From assembly GCA_003164135.1 (NCBI GenBank), contig PLSD01000127.1, forward strand, positions 1 to 63,182: a DNA stretch of 63,182 bases, in the 5' to 3' direction. The translations under genes and the position numbers were made by a program. Below the pieces are notes generated by a model. It saw only the letters and a program-made list of their open reading frames with translations, was not told where the DNA came from and searched no databases. Within the stretch, counting starts at the first letter, position 1. Each line of letters starts with the position of its first letter. The DNA is from Acetobacteraceae bacterium (GTDB lineage Bacteria > Pseudomonadota > Alphaproteobacteria > Acetobacterales > Acetobacteraceae). Positions 56,095-63,182 of this stretch are shown piece by piece.

Positions 56095-57159
56095 TCAGTT
56101 CACGGTGAAGCGAAAGGTTTCCGCGGCCATGCCGGGGCCGAATGCCATGGCCAGGCCGCGTTGGCCCGGCTGCGCGGTTTGCAGCATTCCCGCGAGGACG
56201 AACATGATCGTGGCCGAGGACATGTTGCCACGCGCGGCGAGGACGGCGCGTGAAGGTGCCAATGCGTGCTCCCCCAGCGACAGGCCCGACTGCACGGCGT
56301 CGAGCACCGTGCGGCCGCCGCCATGCACGGCCCAGAGATCGATGACCTGCGTACCTTCGCCGCGCAGAAAGAAATCTGTATTGCCGCGCAAGGCTTCGGT
56401 AATTTTAGCCGGCACCCGGCTGGAAAGATGCATGATAAAGCCCTGATCGCCGATATGCCAGGTAATATGATCCGCGGTGCCGGGAATGAGTGCAGTGCGA
56501 AAATCACCCAGGGCCAGACCATGCGGGTCGGCAGTCACCAGGGCGGCGGTGCAGCCATCGGCAAACAGCATGAAGGACAAAGCGGTTTCGATGTTGTCCG
56601 TCTCCTGTAAATGCAGGGTGCAAAGCTCCAGATTGACCACCAGTACGCGCGCCGTGGGGTCTGCCAACACAGTGGCCTGGGCGATGCGCAAGGCCGGGAC
56701 GGCAGCCGAGCAGCCCATGAAGCCGATGAGAACGCGCTGCAAATCCGGCCGCAAACCCAGACGGTGTGCCAATAATTGATCTAGCCCTGGTGCGACGAAG
56801 CCGGTGCAGGAGGCCACGATAAGATGCGTGATGTTTTGCTCCTGGCCTTGCAGGTCCAGGGCTTTTACCGCCTGCTCGGCCAGAGCCGGCGCATATTCTT
56901 CGTAAACCCGCATACGGGCGGCGGTACCGGGATAGGCGCCGCGGCGGTAGAACCCTTGGCTCGTGGCGCCGGCTTCCACCATGCCCTCCTGCGCCAGGAC
57001 CGAGTAGCGATGCTCGATGCCGGAGCGCTGTGCCATCCGCTCGAACACGTTACGCGGCTTGCCCTCAGGCAGGCCCGGCGTGATGAAGCGAAGAAAGGCG
57101 TCATGCACGTCATGCGGTGGTAAGGCGGTGCCGATGCGGTTGATGTAGGCCATGGTCAT
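56095..57159 (-). CDS. Type III polyketide synthase (chalcone/stilbene-synthase family)
   Basis: A homodimeric ketosynthase-like enzyme of 354 aa. The catalytic triad is present: Cys in FMGCSAAVPALR, His in LWAVHGGGR and Asn in RGNMSSATIMFV. Fatty-acyl CoA plus malonyl-CoA would give alkylpyrones or alkylresorcinols. The order PKS-methyltransferase-flavoprotein is that of srsABC for phenolic lipids. The start is ATG 57159 or the second Met at 57153. The product is inferred, not known. Confidence 0.9.
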   Translation of the reverse strand: MTMAYINRIGTALPPHDVHDAFLRFITPGLPEGKPRNVFERMAQRSGIEHRYSVLAQEGMVEAGATSQGFYRRGAYPGTAARMRVYEEYAPALAEQAVKALDLQGQEQNITHLIVASCTGFVAPGLDQLLAHRLGLRPDLQRVLIGFMGCSAAVPALRIAQATVLADPTARVLVVNLELCTLHLQETDNIETALSFMLFADGCTAALVTADPHGLALGDFRTALIPGTADHITWHIGDQGFIMHLSSRVPAKITEALRGNTDFFLRGEGTQVIDLWAVHGGGRTVLDAVQSGLSLGEHALAPSRAVLAARGNMSSATIMFVLAGMLQTAQPGQRGLAMAFGPGMAAETFRFTVN

Positions 57160-57362
57160 TGTGTTAAAGTGATACCGGTGCCGGGTACGTCAAGGGGGAA
57201 TATCACGCGGGTTACCTCGCGCCTGATATATCAGCCGGTATCCAATGGCGGCGGCGATCTGCTCGCCGGGGAAACCAACCCGCGCGGCGGGAAATGTCTA
57301 ACACCCGAGATTTTCCGGGTGGCTAGCATGACTCACGAAACCCCGGAAACTGGCGGAAATGC

Positions 57363-57439
57363 TGGCGCGCCCTGATGGAGTCGAACCATCGGCCTCAAGA
57401 TTAGAAGTCTCGTGCTCTATCCAGCTGAGCTAAGGGCGC
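57363..57439 (-). tRNA. tRNA-Arg(TCT)
   Basis: The acceptor GCGCCCT pairs with AGGGCGC, then G and encoded CCA. The anticodon loop CTTCTAA carries TCT with a CGAGA/TCTTG stem. The T-loop is TTCGACT. Confidence 0.95.
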
Positions 57440-57487
57440 GTGCAGGCGTGTGGTAAACCGCGCCCTTAAACGCTGCAAGCGCCAAGC

Positions 57488-57886
57488 TTAAACGGTGATG
57501 CGCTTTACCCAGAAATCATGCAGGTTGCAGGTGCTGGTCACCGTCACCAAGCCTTTGTACCCGGCCGGCAATGTGTGCGTGGAGACCGGCTGGTCGGTAT
57601 AGGCGAATGTCTTGCGGTCTAGAAACTTGCCGCCCTCCAGCACGACGGTGTGGCTGACGATGTAGTGCGGCTGCGACATCGGGTGCGGGGTTTTAACGGT
57701 CAGCGTGCTGCCGTCGACGGTCACATCGGGCACATGCAGGGCTTCAACGCCCGTCCAATGGCCCGGATCGGCCGCGCTGAACACCACATTTTCATTTTGC
57801 TCCGGCATAGCCCTGGCAGCTATGGGCAGGGCGGCGGCAATGGCGGCGCCGGCAAGGGCGCGTGCGGCAAGCTGTCTGCGTTGCAT
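57488..57886 (-). CDS. Periplasmic superoxide-reductase-like (desulfoferrodoxin domain) protein
   Basis: A 132-aa protein with a twin-arginine-like signal (QRRQLAARALAGAAIAAALP). The mature part aligns with the iron domain of superoxide reductases: GHWTGVEALHVPDV, H68-PMSQP-H74-Y and STC120NLH123DFW. His51, His68, His74, Cys120 and His123 match the Fe(His)4Cys ligands. The Lys that draws superoxide in the usual EKHVP motif is Leu here (ALHVP), so activity may differ. It may lie in one transcript behind the complex I subunit (93 bp). Confidence 0.75.
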   Translation of the reverse strand: MQRRQLAARALAGAAIAAALPIAARAMPEQNENVVFSAADPGHWTGVEALHVPDVTVDGSTLTVKTPHPMSQPHYIVSHTVVLEGGKFLDRKTFAYTDQPVSTHTLPAGYKGLVTVTSTCNLHDFWVKRITV

Positions 57887-57979
57887 GGCGGTTTCCTTAT
57901 CAGTTTGGGGTAAGACCCATGGATAAAGATGGTGCTGGAACTGCGCTTGAAAAGCCCGCGGCGGCGTTGCGTGTTAAAT

Positions 57980-58285
57980 TTAGTGCGTCCAGTTTTCCTT
58001 GCGGTCGGCGCGAAAATTATCGGCGTAGACCTTGGGTTTGCGTACCCGCGTGGTGGGGATTTCCAGGTCGTAGGGGATTTCATGCGCCTGGGCGTAAGCG
58101 ACGGCCTCCTCGCGGGTGGCGAAGCTGAGGCGGATCTGGCTGCGCATGTCGTCCGAGCCGGTCCAGCCCATCAGCGGGTCGCGGATTTTGGCGGTTTCGG
58201 GTTCATATTCCAGCACCCAGCGATGCGTCCCGGCGGTGCCGGACTGCATGGCGGATTTGGGGGGAAGGAAGATACGTGCCCGCAT
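57980..58285 (-). CDS. NADH dehydrogenase complex I accessory subunit (NDUFS4/ETC_C1 family)
   Basis: A 101-aa protein: [17 protein letters not shown], then [39 protein letters not shown] and KPKVYADNF, the 18-kDa subunit pattern. This accessory subunit is found in Alphaproteobacteria and mitochondria. The start ATG 58285 is chosen; the upstream frame includes the tRNA-Pro and is spurious. Confidence 0.92.
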   Translation of the reverse strand: MRARIFLPPKSAMQSGTAGTHRWVLEYEPETAKIRDPLMGWTGSDDMRSQIRLSFATREEAVAYAQAHEIPYDLEIPTTRVRKPKVYADNFRADRKENWTH

Positions 58286-58319
58286 GAAACCTCGCTCCTG
58301 CTCAACGTCACTCAAAAAC

Positions 58320-58396
58320 TGGTCGGGGCGCCCGGATTCGAACCGGGGGCCTCTTGTACCCAAAACAAGCGCGCTACCAGGCTGCGCCACGCCCCG
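58320..58396 (-). tRNA. tRNA-Pro(TGG)
   Basis: The acceptor CGGGGCG pairs with CGCCCCG, then A and encoded CCA. The anticodon stem CTTGT/ACAAG holds the loop TTTGGGT (TGG). It lies 35 bp upstream of the NDUFS4-like gene. Confidence 0.95.
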
Positions 58397-58461
58397 AACC
58401 ATAGTGTTGCAACCAATAAAGCCCGGTTAAGCGGCCCGGGCCTTGTTGCTGCCGGGCAGGC

Positions 58462-58941
58462 TTAGCCGCCGCCAAACTGCTTGGCAATGACCTTGTCGCC
58501 AACGCTGATACCCAGGGCCGCGGTGATGCCGCCTTGCAGTTCCAGCGTGGCGATGACCGGCACGCTGGGGCCGACGGGGGTGAGGCTGTAGGGCACTGTC
58601 ATCTCGGCGATGGATTTGATGGTGCCGTCGGCGCCGATGAAGACCATGTCCTCGGGGACCGGGCAGTTTTTCATCCACATCGCCTGGGTTTCCGGCTGTG
58701 GCCACATGAAGAGCATGCCGGAATCTGCGGGGATGGAGGTGCGGAACATCTCGCCCGTGTCCTGCTGCTCCTGGGTGACCGGGAGTTCCACCGTGAAGAC
58801 GTGGCTCTTGCCGTCATCGCCGATAATGGTGAGGGACTCGGTAGGCAGCTTGGGCTGCGGGCCGGTGGGGTCGGCCTCCTGCGCGCGGGCCGCTCCCGTG
58901 AGCACGAGGACCGCCGCCAGACTGTATGCTAAAATTTTCAT
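58462..58941 (-). CDS. DUF192 secreted protein
   Basis: About 159 aa. Signal peptide MKILAYSLAAVLVLTGAARA, then the DUF192 core with ELPVTQEQQDTGEMFRTSIPADSGMLFMWP, MWMKNCPVPEDMVFIGADGTI and ATLELQGGITAALGI. It is a periplasmic beta-fold protein of unknown role. ATG 58941 follows GAGGTG; GTG 58947 is less likely. Confidence 0.9.
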   Translation of the reverse strand: MKILAYSLAAVLVLTGAARAQEADPTGPQPKLPTESLTIIGDDGKSHVFTVELPVTQEQQDTGEMFRTSIPADSGMLFMWPQPETQAMWMKNCPVPEDMVFIGADGTIKSIAEMTVPYSLTPVGPSVPVIATLELQGGITAALGISVGDKVIAKQFGGG

Positions 58942-58970
58942 GAACACCTCACAGCTTGCATGCTGCGATC

Positions 58971-60395
58971 ATGGACAAAGCCGGGGCCGGCTGCAATCAC
59001 CGCTGGGTGAAACATGCCCCCCTGCCCGCCCCCGCCGTGGCGCTGCTGCTCACCCTGGCGACGCTGGCCAGCCGGGTGCCGGTGCTTGGGCGCTCGGTGC
59101 TGGACTGGGACGAGAGCCTGTATTTTTTGATGGCTCAGGCATGGCTACATGGGCACCTGCCCTACACCACCATCTGGGACAACAAGCCGGTGGGGATTTA
59201 CGTTATTTTCGCGGGCTTTCAGCTGGTGTTCGGCGGCGGCGTGGTGGCGATGCGGCTGGCGAGCGTGGCGTGTGTGAGCCTGCTGGCGTTCGCGGTGTTC
59301 CGGATTACCGAGGTTTTGGCGGCGGAGCGCGCGGCGGCCTGGGTGGCCGGGGGGGCGCTGGTGCTGTGCGCGCTGAGCAATGACGGGCTTTCCGCCAATA
59401 CCGAGCTGTTCATGGCGTGCTTTACCGCGCTGGCGGTGTGGGCGGTGCTGGCGGGGCGTTCCGGCTGGCTGGTGGGGGTGCTGCTGGGCTGCGCGTTCAT
59501 GGTGAAATATGTCGCGGTGTTTGAGGCGCCGGTGGTGCTGGGGCTGTATTTGTACCGGCAACGGCGGGTGGGCGCGGCGATTCCGGTGATTTTTGGCGCG
59601 GCGGTGCCGCTGGTGGCGGTGGTGGCGCTTTATACGGCGGCGGGGAAGCTTGGTTTGTGGTGGGATTGCTCAGTGGCCTCCAACTTCCGCCGGGTGAATG
59701 TGCCTATGACCGCCGGGGCGCTGGACTATGCGTTGCGTACCGAGCTGTGGCGCTGGGGGCCGTTGTATCTGGCGGGGGTGGCGATGATTCCCTGGGCGCT
59801 GGCGCGGCGGCGCGGGGTGTTTCTGGCGGCTTGGCTGCTGGCGGGGCTGGCCGGGGTTGTGGTGGCAAAATCCTTCTATGACCATTATTTTTTGCAGGTT
59901 TTGCCGGTGCTGTGCGTGAGCCTGGGTGTGTGGTTCGCCAAATTGCCGCGCGGCGTCGTGTTGCGGGCCGGGGTGGTAATCGCGGCGCTGGCGCTGCCGG
60001 CCTGGGCGGCGAATGTTGCGCTGCATGATGCCATGGTTCCCGATGTGACGGCGCAGGTAGGGGCGGACTTGGCCGGGCAACACCCCGCCAGCCTGTATGT
60101 GTTCGACTCGCAGCCGATACTCTACGCGCTGGCCGGGCAGACGCCGCCGACTCGCTATGTGCTGCCATCGGAGTTGGTGGGGCGCACGCTGCCGGGGGTA
60201 GCGGGGGTGGATGCCGGGGCGGAGGTGGCGCGGATTCTGGCCGGGACGCCGCAGTTTATCATCCGGCGCGAGACCCCCTCCACGGACCCGGCGGTGGTTA
60301 ATCCTGCGGTTTATGCGCAGTTGGAGCAGGCACTTACGGCGCGTTACCGGTTGTGGCGGGCCTACCCTGGCGTTGAGGTTTACGAGATCAGATAG
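58971..60395 (+). CDS. Glycosyltransferase family 39/83-like membrane protein
   Basis: About 474 aa with 9-11 hydrophobic helices. LDWDESLYFLMAQAWLHGHLPY is the first-loop motif with the catalytic Asp/Glu pair, as in ArnT and PMT-type enzymes that use polyprenyl-linked sugars. TIWDNKPVGIYV follows. It would add a sugar to lipid A, a protein or an exopolysaccharide in the periplasm. The start is ATG 58971; a TTG at 58956 is unlikely. Its 3' end overlaps the PilZ gene by 8 bp, tail to tail. Confidence 0.82.
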   Translation: MDKAGAGCNHRWVKHAPLPAPAVALLLTLATLASRVPVLGRSVLDWDESLYFLMAQAWLHGHLPYTTIWDNKPVGIYVIFAGFQLVFGGGVVAMRLASVACVSLLAFAVFRITEVLAAERAAAWVAGGALVLCALSNDGLSANTELFMACFTALAVWAVLAGRSGWLVGVLLGCAFMVKYVAVFEAPVVLGLYLYRQRRVGAAIPVIFGAAVPLVAVVALYTAAGKLGLWWDCSVASNFRRVNVPMTAGALDYALRTELWRWGPLYLAGVAMIPWALARRRGVFLAAWLLAGLAGVVVAKSFYDHYFLQVLPVLCVSLGVWFAKLPRGVVLRAGVVIAALALPAWAANVALHDAMVPDVTAQVGADLAGQHPASLYVFDSQPILYALAGQTPPTRYVLPSELVGRTLPGVAGVDAGAEVARILAGTPQFIIRRETPSTDPAVVNPAVYAQLEQALTARYRLWRAYPGVEVYEIR

Positions 60396-60882
60396 GCTGG
60401 TGGCCGGTCAGCACGGCTTCCAGCCGTTGGGTGGCGGCCTCCGCTGCCTCGGCGATTTGGCGCAATTCCTCATGATCGAAGAACCGGGCCGCGCGCAATG
60501 TGGCCACCGCGGCGACGACACCCTGGCGTTGCAGCACATCGGCGATGCGGCCCATGCGGACAGAGGTTTCCGTGGTCATGACCTGAGCGCCGATAAATTC
60601 CAGCCCTGCCTTGGTGCCCACCGACCACCGGCGCCGCGCCTGATAGGTGGCGCCGCTGCCCATTTGCAGCGTGACCTCCTCCGGCACGTTAACGAGCGTG
60701 CCCATGTCTATGAGTACGCCGGTTTTGGATTCATCTAGAATGAGGCAGTTGAAAATGCTTTGCGAGCTAACGGGGCCGACAAATATTTTGGCGCTCTTGA
60801 TGACCGGTATGCGCGAGACGGTGCGCCGCTCGGCCAAGGTCGTGTCTGGATGGTTGGTAATCTCCTGTTGCAGCATGTCCAT
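60388..60882 (-). CDS. PilZ-domain protein (c-di-GMP binding likely)
   Basis: A 164-aa protein. RRTVSR (RxxxR) near residue 20 and DESKTGV (D/NxSxxG) near residue 50 form the c-di-GMP motif of PilZ. The C-terminal part is a helical, Ala/Glu-rich stretch. It is not a full cellulose-synthase PilZ. Its neighbours suggest a surface-polysaccharide link. Confidence 0.8.
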   Translation of the reverse strand: MDMLQQEITNHPDTTLAERRTVSRIPVIKSAKIFVGPVSSQSIFNCLILDESKTGVLIDMGTLVNVPEEVTLQMGSGATYQARRRWSVGTKAGLEFIGAQVMTTETSVRMGRIADVLQRQGVVAAVATLRAARFFDHEELRQIAEAAEAATQRLEAVLTGHQPI

Positions 60883-60966
60883 TGGCCTTTCGCGTACTGG
60901 GTGAATGGCTTGTTATGACGCACAGACGTTAATATCCGGCGAACAGGCGGGGGGGTGGGAGCAGTC

Positions 60967-60980
60967 TTGATCCACATCAA
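60967..60980. promoter_or_regulatory. FNR/ANR-like box between PilZ and oxygenase genes
   Basis: TTGATCCACATCAA, a perfect TTGAT-N4-ATCAA. The two flanking genes start 85 bp (PilZ) and 58 bp (oxygenase) away, so it could serve either. Confidence 0.68.
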
Positions 60981-61037
60981 TTCCGGTTGCAAGGCGATTT
61001 GCTATCGGGGGCGGGCATAAAACCCCGGTGGCATTAC

Positions 61038-61661
61038 ATGGCACAACTTGATCTTGAGGCTTTTCGCGCCGCGGCGCTGACGACGGAACCGTTTAGTTAC
61101 TTGGTGGTGAAGAATTTTATCCACCCGGAGGTGGCGGCGGAGATTGTGAAGGATTTCCCCGAAATCGCCTATCCGGGGCTCCTGCCGGTGGAGGCCACGC
61201 AGTTTGGGCCGAAATTCCGTACGCTGATCGAGGAACTGACCAGCCCGGCGGTGGCGAAGGCTTTTGGCGAGAAATTCGGCCTGGATTTGAGCGACAAACC
61301 GACCATGGTGACGCTGCGCGGGCGCTGCCAGGAGAAGGACGGACGCATCCATACCGACAGCGAAGCCAAGCTGGTGACAGCGCTGCTGTATTTTAACGAG
61401 GACTGGGAGGCGGGCGGCGGACGGTTGCGGCTGCTGCGCGGGCCGGATGATTTGAACGATGTGATTGCCGAGGTGCCGCCAAACATGGGGACGCTGGTGG
61501 CGTTCCGGCGGTCGGACAAATCATTCCATGGGCATGAGCCTTATGTGGGCGTGCGGCGGTATGTGATGATTAACTGGATGGCCAACAGCTTTGCGGCGCG
61601 ACGCGAGATCATGCGCCACAAAATTTCGGCACAGGCCAAGAAGGTGCTGAATTATGTCTGA
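61038..61661 (+). CDS. 2OG-Fe(II) oxygenase, copy 1
   Basis: 207 aa, beginning MAQLDLEAFRAAALTTEPFSYL. The facial triad is IHTDSEAKLVTALLYFN (HxD) and KSFHGHEPY (distal His); R in GVRRYVMINWM binds 2-oxoglutarate. The start ATG 61038 is chosen; upstream extension is unconserved. It overlaps the next oxygenase by 8 bp. The substrate is unknown, perhaps a sugar or lipid. Confidence 0.85.
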   Translation: MAQLDLEAFRAAALTTEPFSYLVVKNFIHPEVAAEIVKDFPEIAYPGLLPVEATQFGPKFRTLIEELTSPAVAKAFGEKFGLDLSDKPTMVTLRGRCQEKDGRIHTDSEAKLVTALLYFNEDWEAGGGRLRLLRGPDDLNDVIAEVPPNMGTLVAFRRSDKSFHGHEPYVGVRRYVMINWMANSFAARREIMRHKISAQAKKVLNYV

Positions 61662-62310
61662 GACCATGAGTGTCGCGGCGCGATTTTTGGCGAGTTTGAA
61701 CGCCAGCCACCGCGAGGATGCGCCTTATAAGCACTGGCTGCTGGAGAACATGCTGCCGGAGGCAGTGTGCGACCAGGTGATCGTGCTGCCGATGGTGCCT
61801 CCTAAGATCGAGGATACGCTAGGGCGGCGTGAGACGCATAACTCGACGCGGCTGTTTTTTGGTGTGGAGCAGCAGAAGCGCTACCCGGTTTGTGCGCAGG
61901 TTGTGCAGGCGCTGCAGAGTGCGGAGGTGACGACGCGGCTGGAGCAGGTTTGCGGGGTGGGTCTGGCTGGGAGTTCCCTGCGGATTGAATATTGCCTGGA
62001 TACGGATGGGTTCTGGCTGGAGCCACATACGGATATTGGCGCGAAGTTTTTTACCATGCTGGTGTATTTGAATGAGTCGCCGGCGGATGAGGAATGGGGG
62101 ACGGATGTTTATGCCTCGCCCACCGAATATGTGGGCACGGCGCCTTTCCACCATAATGCGGGGCTGATTTTTATTCCGGGGACGGATACGTGGCATGGGT
62201 TCCGCAAGCGGAAGATTACGGGGGTGAGGAAGTCGCTGATTGTGAATTATGTGACGCCGGAGTGGCGGATGAGGCATGAGCTGGCGTTTCCGGAGACGCC
62301 GGTGGCGTGA
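61654..62310 (+). CDS. 2OG-Fe(II) oxygenase, copy 2
   Basis: 218 aa with the same fold and distant similarity to copy 1: EPHTDIGAKFFTMLVYLN (HxD), DTWHGFRKR (distal His) and VRKSLIVNYV (2OG Arg). It was probably formed by duplication and divergence. The parS element begins 12 bp after its stop codon. Confidence 0.85.
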   Translation: MSETMSVAARFLASLNASHREDAPYKHWLLENMLPEAVCDQVIVLPMVPPKIEDTLGRRETHNSTRLFFGVEQQKRYPVCAQVVQALQSAEVTTRLEQVCGVGLAGSSLRIEYCLDTDGFWLEPHTDIGAKFFTMLVYLNESPADEEWGTDVYASPTEYVGTAPFHHNAGLIFIPGTDTWHGFRKRKITGVRKSLIVNYVTPEWRMRHELAFPETPVA

Positions 62311-62321
62311 GGGGTGGTTGG

Positions 62322-62413
62322 GGGTGTTTCACGTGAAACAGTTGTGAGGGTTTCACTATAACACGCTGTTAGTACGGGATTATTTTTTGCTTGCACCCCA
62401 ATTTGTGCGGGTT
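62322..62413 (-). repeat. 92-bp parS-containing element, copy B
   Basis: The reverse complement aligns gap-free with 36286-36377 (75 of 92 identical). It has the same 29-bp start, the TAACA-N3-TGTTA palindrome (62359-62371) and a perfect parS (62325-62340). Here it is intergenic, between the second oxygenase and the Hint gene, and in the opposite orientation to copy A. Confidence 0.85.
62325..62340. promoter_or_regulatory. parS: parS (ParB-binding) site 2
   Basis: An exact TGTTTCACGTGAAACA, about 26 kb from parS site 1. Chromosomal parS sites cluster near the origin, which agrees with the rpmH-rnpA block in this window. Confidence 0.9.
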
Positions 62414-62449
62414 TGTGTCGGAAAAGGAATGAGTTGGGGTTTTGCCCCG

Positions 62450-62492
62450 AAAAAACGCGGCAGGCCGGCCGCAACGAGGCCGACTCTGCCGC
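62450..62492 (-). terminator. Terminator of the Hint-domain gene
   Basis: On the minus strand GCGGCAG (62492-62486) pairs with CTGCCGC (62463-62457), with an inner GC-rich arm GTCGGCC/GGCCGGC. A run of six T (A on plus, 62450-62455) follows. Confidence 0.8.
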
Positions 62493-62508
62493 TGTTCCTG
62501 CCCGCCCC

Positions 62509-63182
62509 TTATGCTTGTTTGCGATGCAGCATGATGCCGGTGCGCGCGCGGTAGTCATCGGAGGCGAAGATTTCTGCGCCTTCGCCAGCCCGGCAAACGC
62601 GAATTGCGGCGCGGTTGGCGGGCGAAATCATGCCCGGCGGAGCGATGAACGAGAACATGCAATGGCCCCGCCCAATACCTGCTGCTTCCAGGTCTTTGCG
62701 ATAATCGCATGCAAGTACGGTGCCGATTCTTTCGTCACCGCGGAATACCTCCAGCAACACCGGCAGGTGGGGGTTGGCCATGTCCTGCGCCCAGCCTTCG
62801 ACCAAGCCGGAGGCCTCGATGCGGTCTATCACGCCACGCAGGGCGCCGGGCAGGACCTGAGCCGCCGCGCGTGCCACCACGGGACGCAGCACCGCGCCAA
62901 GCTCCTTGCCGCGCTCGGGCCTTGGCGCGCAGAGGGTTAATTCATCTGGCGTGCGGTAGTCTGGATACAGCGCGTGAAATTCGGCGGCGTTCTGGAACTT
63001 AGCCCGCAGGCCAGGACCATCGGCAAAGCTTTCGCTCCAGCTCCCTTGCGCGAGGACACAGTCATGCTGTTCAAACTCTAACAGGTAGTAGTGAATTTCC
63101 TCCGGTACCTCGTCCTGGGTGATGGTCACGCCGTTCACTAGGGATTTTGCGAGTACCAAGGTATTATCGAGCAACATGGAAT
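62509..63182 (-). CDS. Hint_2-domain protein, partial (window end)
   Basis: At least 222 aa are visible and the gene probably continues past the window. HYYLLEFEQHDCVLAQGSWSESFADG matches the end of Hedgehog/intein Hint_2 domains of Acetobacteraceae surface proteins. The C-terminal half (DRIEASGLVEGWAQDMANPHLPVLLEVFRGDERIGTVLACDYRKDLEAAGIG) is a repeated beta-rich domain seen with glycosyltransferases. MLLDNTLVLAKSLVNG is probably internal, not the true start. Confidence 0.72.
   Translation of the reverse strand, partial: SMLLDNTLVLAKSLVNGVTITQDEVPEEIHYYLLEFEQHDCVLAQGSWSESFADGPGLRAKFQNAAEFHALYPDYRTPDELTLCAPRPERGKELGAVLRPVVARAAAQVLPGALRGVIDRIEASGLVEGWAQDMANPHLPVLLEVFRGDERIGTVLACDYRKDLEAAGIGRGHCMFSFIAPPGMISPANRAAIRVCRAGEGAEIFASDDYRARTGIMLHRKQA

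Noticed and set aside
57169..57375. Plus-strand 68-codon frame upstream of tRNA-Arg
   Set aside because: No ribosome site and no recognisable sequence; the region is the leader of the PKS gene on the other strand. The 12-bp palindrome CTGATATATCAG at 57223-57234 was noted as only a weak operator candidate.
58286..58402. N-terminal extension of the complex I subunit frame ([20 protein letters not shown])
   Set aside because: It is the tRNA-Pro(TGG) read as protein. The real gene starts at 58285.
1..63182. CRISPR arrays, prophage, transposase genes
   Set aside because: No regularly spaced identical repeats and no transposase, integrase or phage structural motif was seen in any frame.

Overview
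The window looks like chromosomal DNA of a GC-rich alphaproteobacterium, probably an acid-tolerant member of the Acetobacteraceae (Acidocella/Acidiphilium-like). This is inferred from the strong GC bias, ETF-ubiquinone oxidoreductase, Coq7, an NDUFS4-like complex I subunit, a Hint_2-type protein, the palindrome around CAGGGGGCGCTGCCCCCTG, and acid-stress genes. No 16S or other marker is present, so the family is an inference. The rpmH-rnpA-yidD-yidC-engB-argB block and two perfect parS sites suggest a position on the origin side of the chromosome. Almost all DNA is coding and genes are tightly packed with 1-8 bp overlaps.

Region by region. 1-10.3 kb: tRNA-Pro, a Tat-exported amidase, PBP1A, an arsenic operon (arsR, two different arsenate reductases, ACR3 pump) followed by tag, a PA0069-type radical SAM protein, moaB and a lytic transglycosylase. 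10.4-18.4 kb: uracil-DNA glycosylase, ETF-QO, a 222-bp composite palindrome, argB, engB-yidC-yidD-rnpA-rpmH, and a patatin. 18.5-26.5 kb: orphan histidine kinase, siroheme-type dehydrogenase plus cysH, a secreted glycosidase, a DHA2 exporter, DUF971, Trm112, LON-domain and CnoX-like proteins, tRNA-Gly. 26.7-34 kb: coq7, dsbB, hslU, hslV, a BoxR-like HTH/shikimate-kinase regulator, a deoxyribosyltransferase, a YiiX-like hydrolase and kup.

34.0-36.4 kb is the accessory part: a cluster of small palindromic repeats, an AT-rich islet with one unrecognised protein carrying a PD-(D/E)XK-like motif, a small membrane-protein gene broken by a 14-bp tandem duplication, and a parS site in a 92-bp element that recurs, inverted, at 62.3 kb.

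36.3-54.2 kb: a two-domain kinase, ftsH and a CBS protein, then an arginine catabolism/acid resistance cluster (arcC, arcB, arcA, an Orn/Lys/Arg decarboxylase, an amino-acid antiporter), a divergent Hsp20, a YbhGFSR-like ABC exporter and a DUF4142 lipoprotein. Six FNR/ANR-like boxes (TTGAY-N4-ATCAA) lie between 40.3 and 61.0 kb, in front of or between these genes, suggesting an oxygen-limitation regulon. 54.2-63.2 kb: a type III PKS-methyltransferase-flavoprotein operon resembling srsABC, tRNA-Arg, a periplasmic superoxide-reductase-like protein, a complex I subunit, tRNA-Pro, DUF192, a GT39-like transferase, a PilZ protein, two tandem 2OG-Fe(II) oxygenases, parS again, and a Hint-domain gene cut by the window end.
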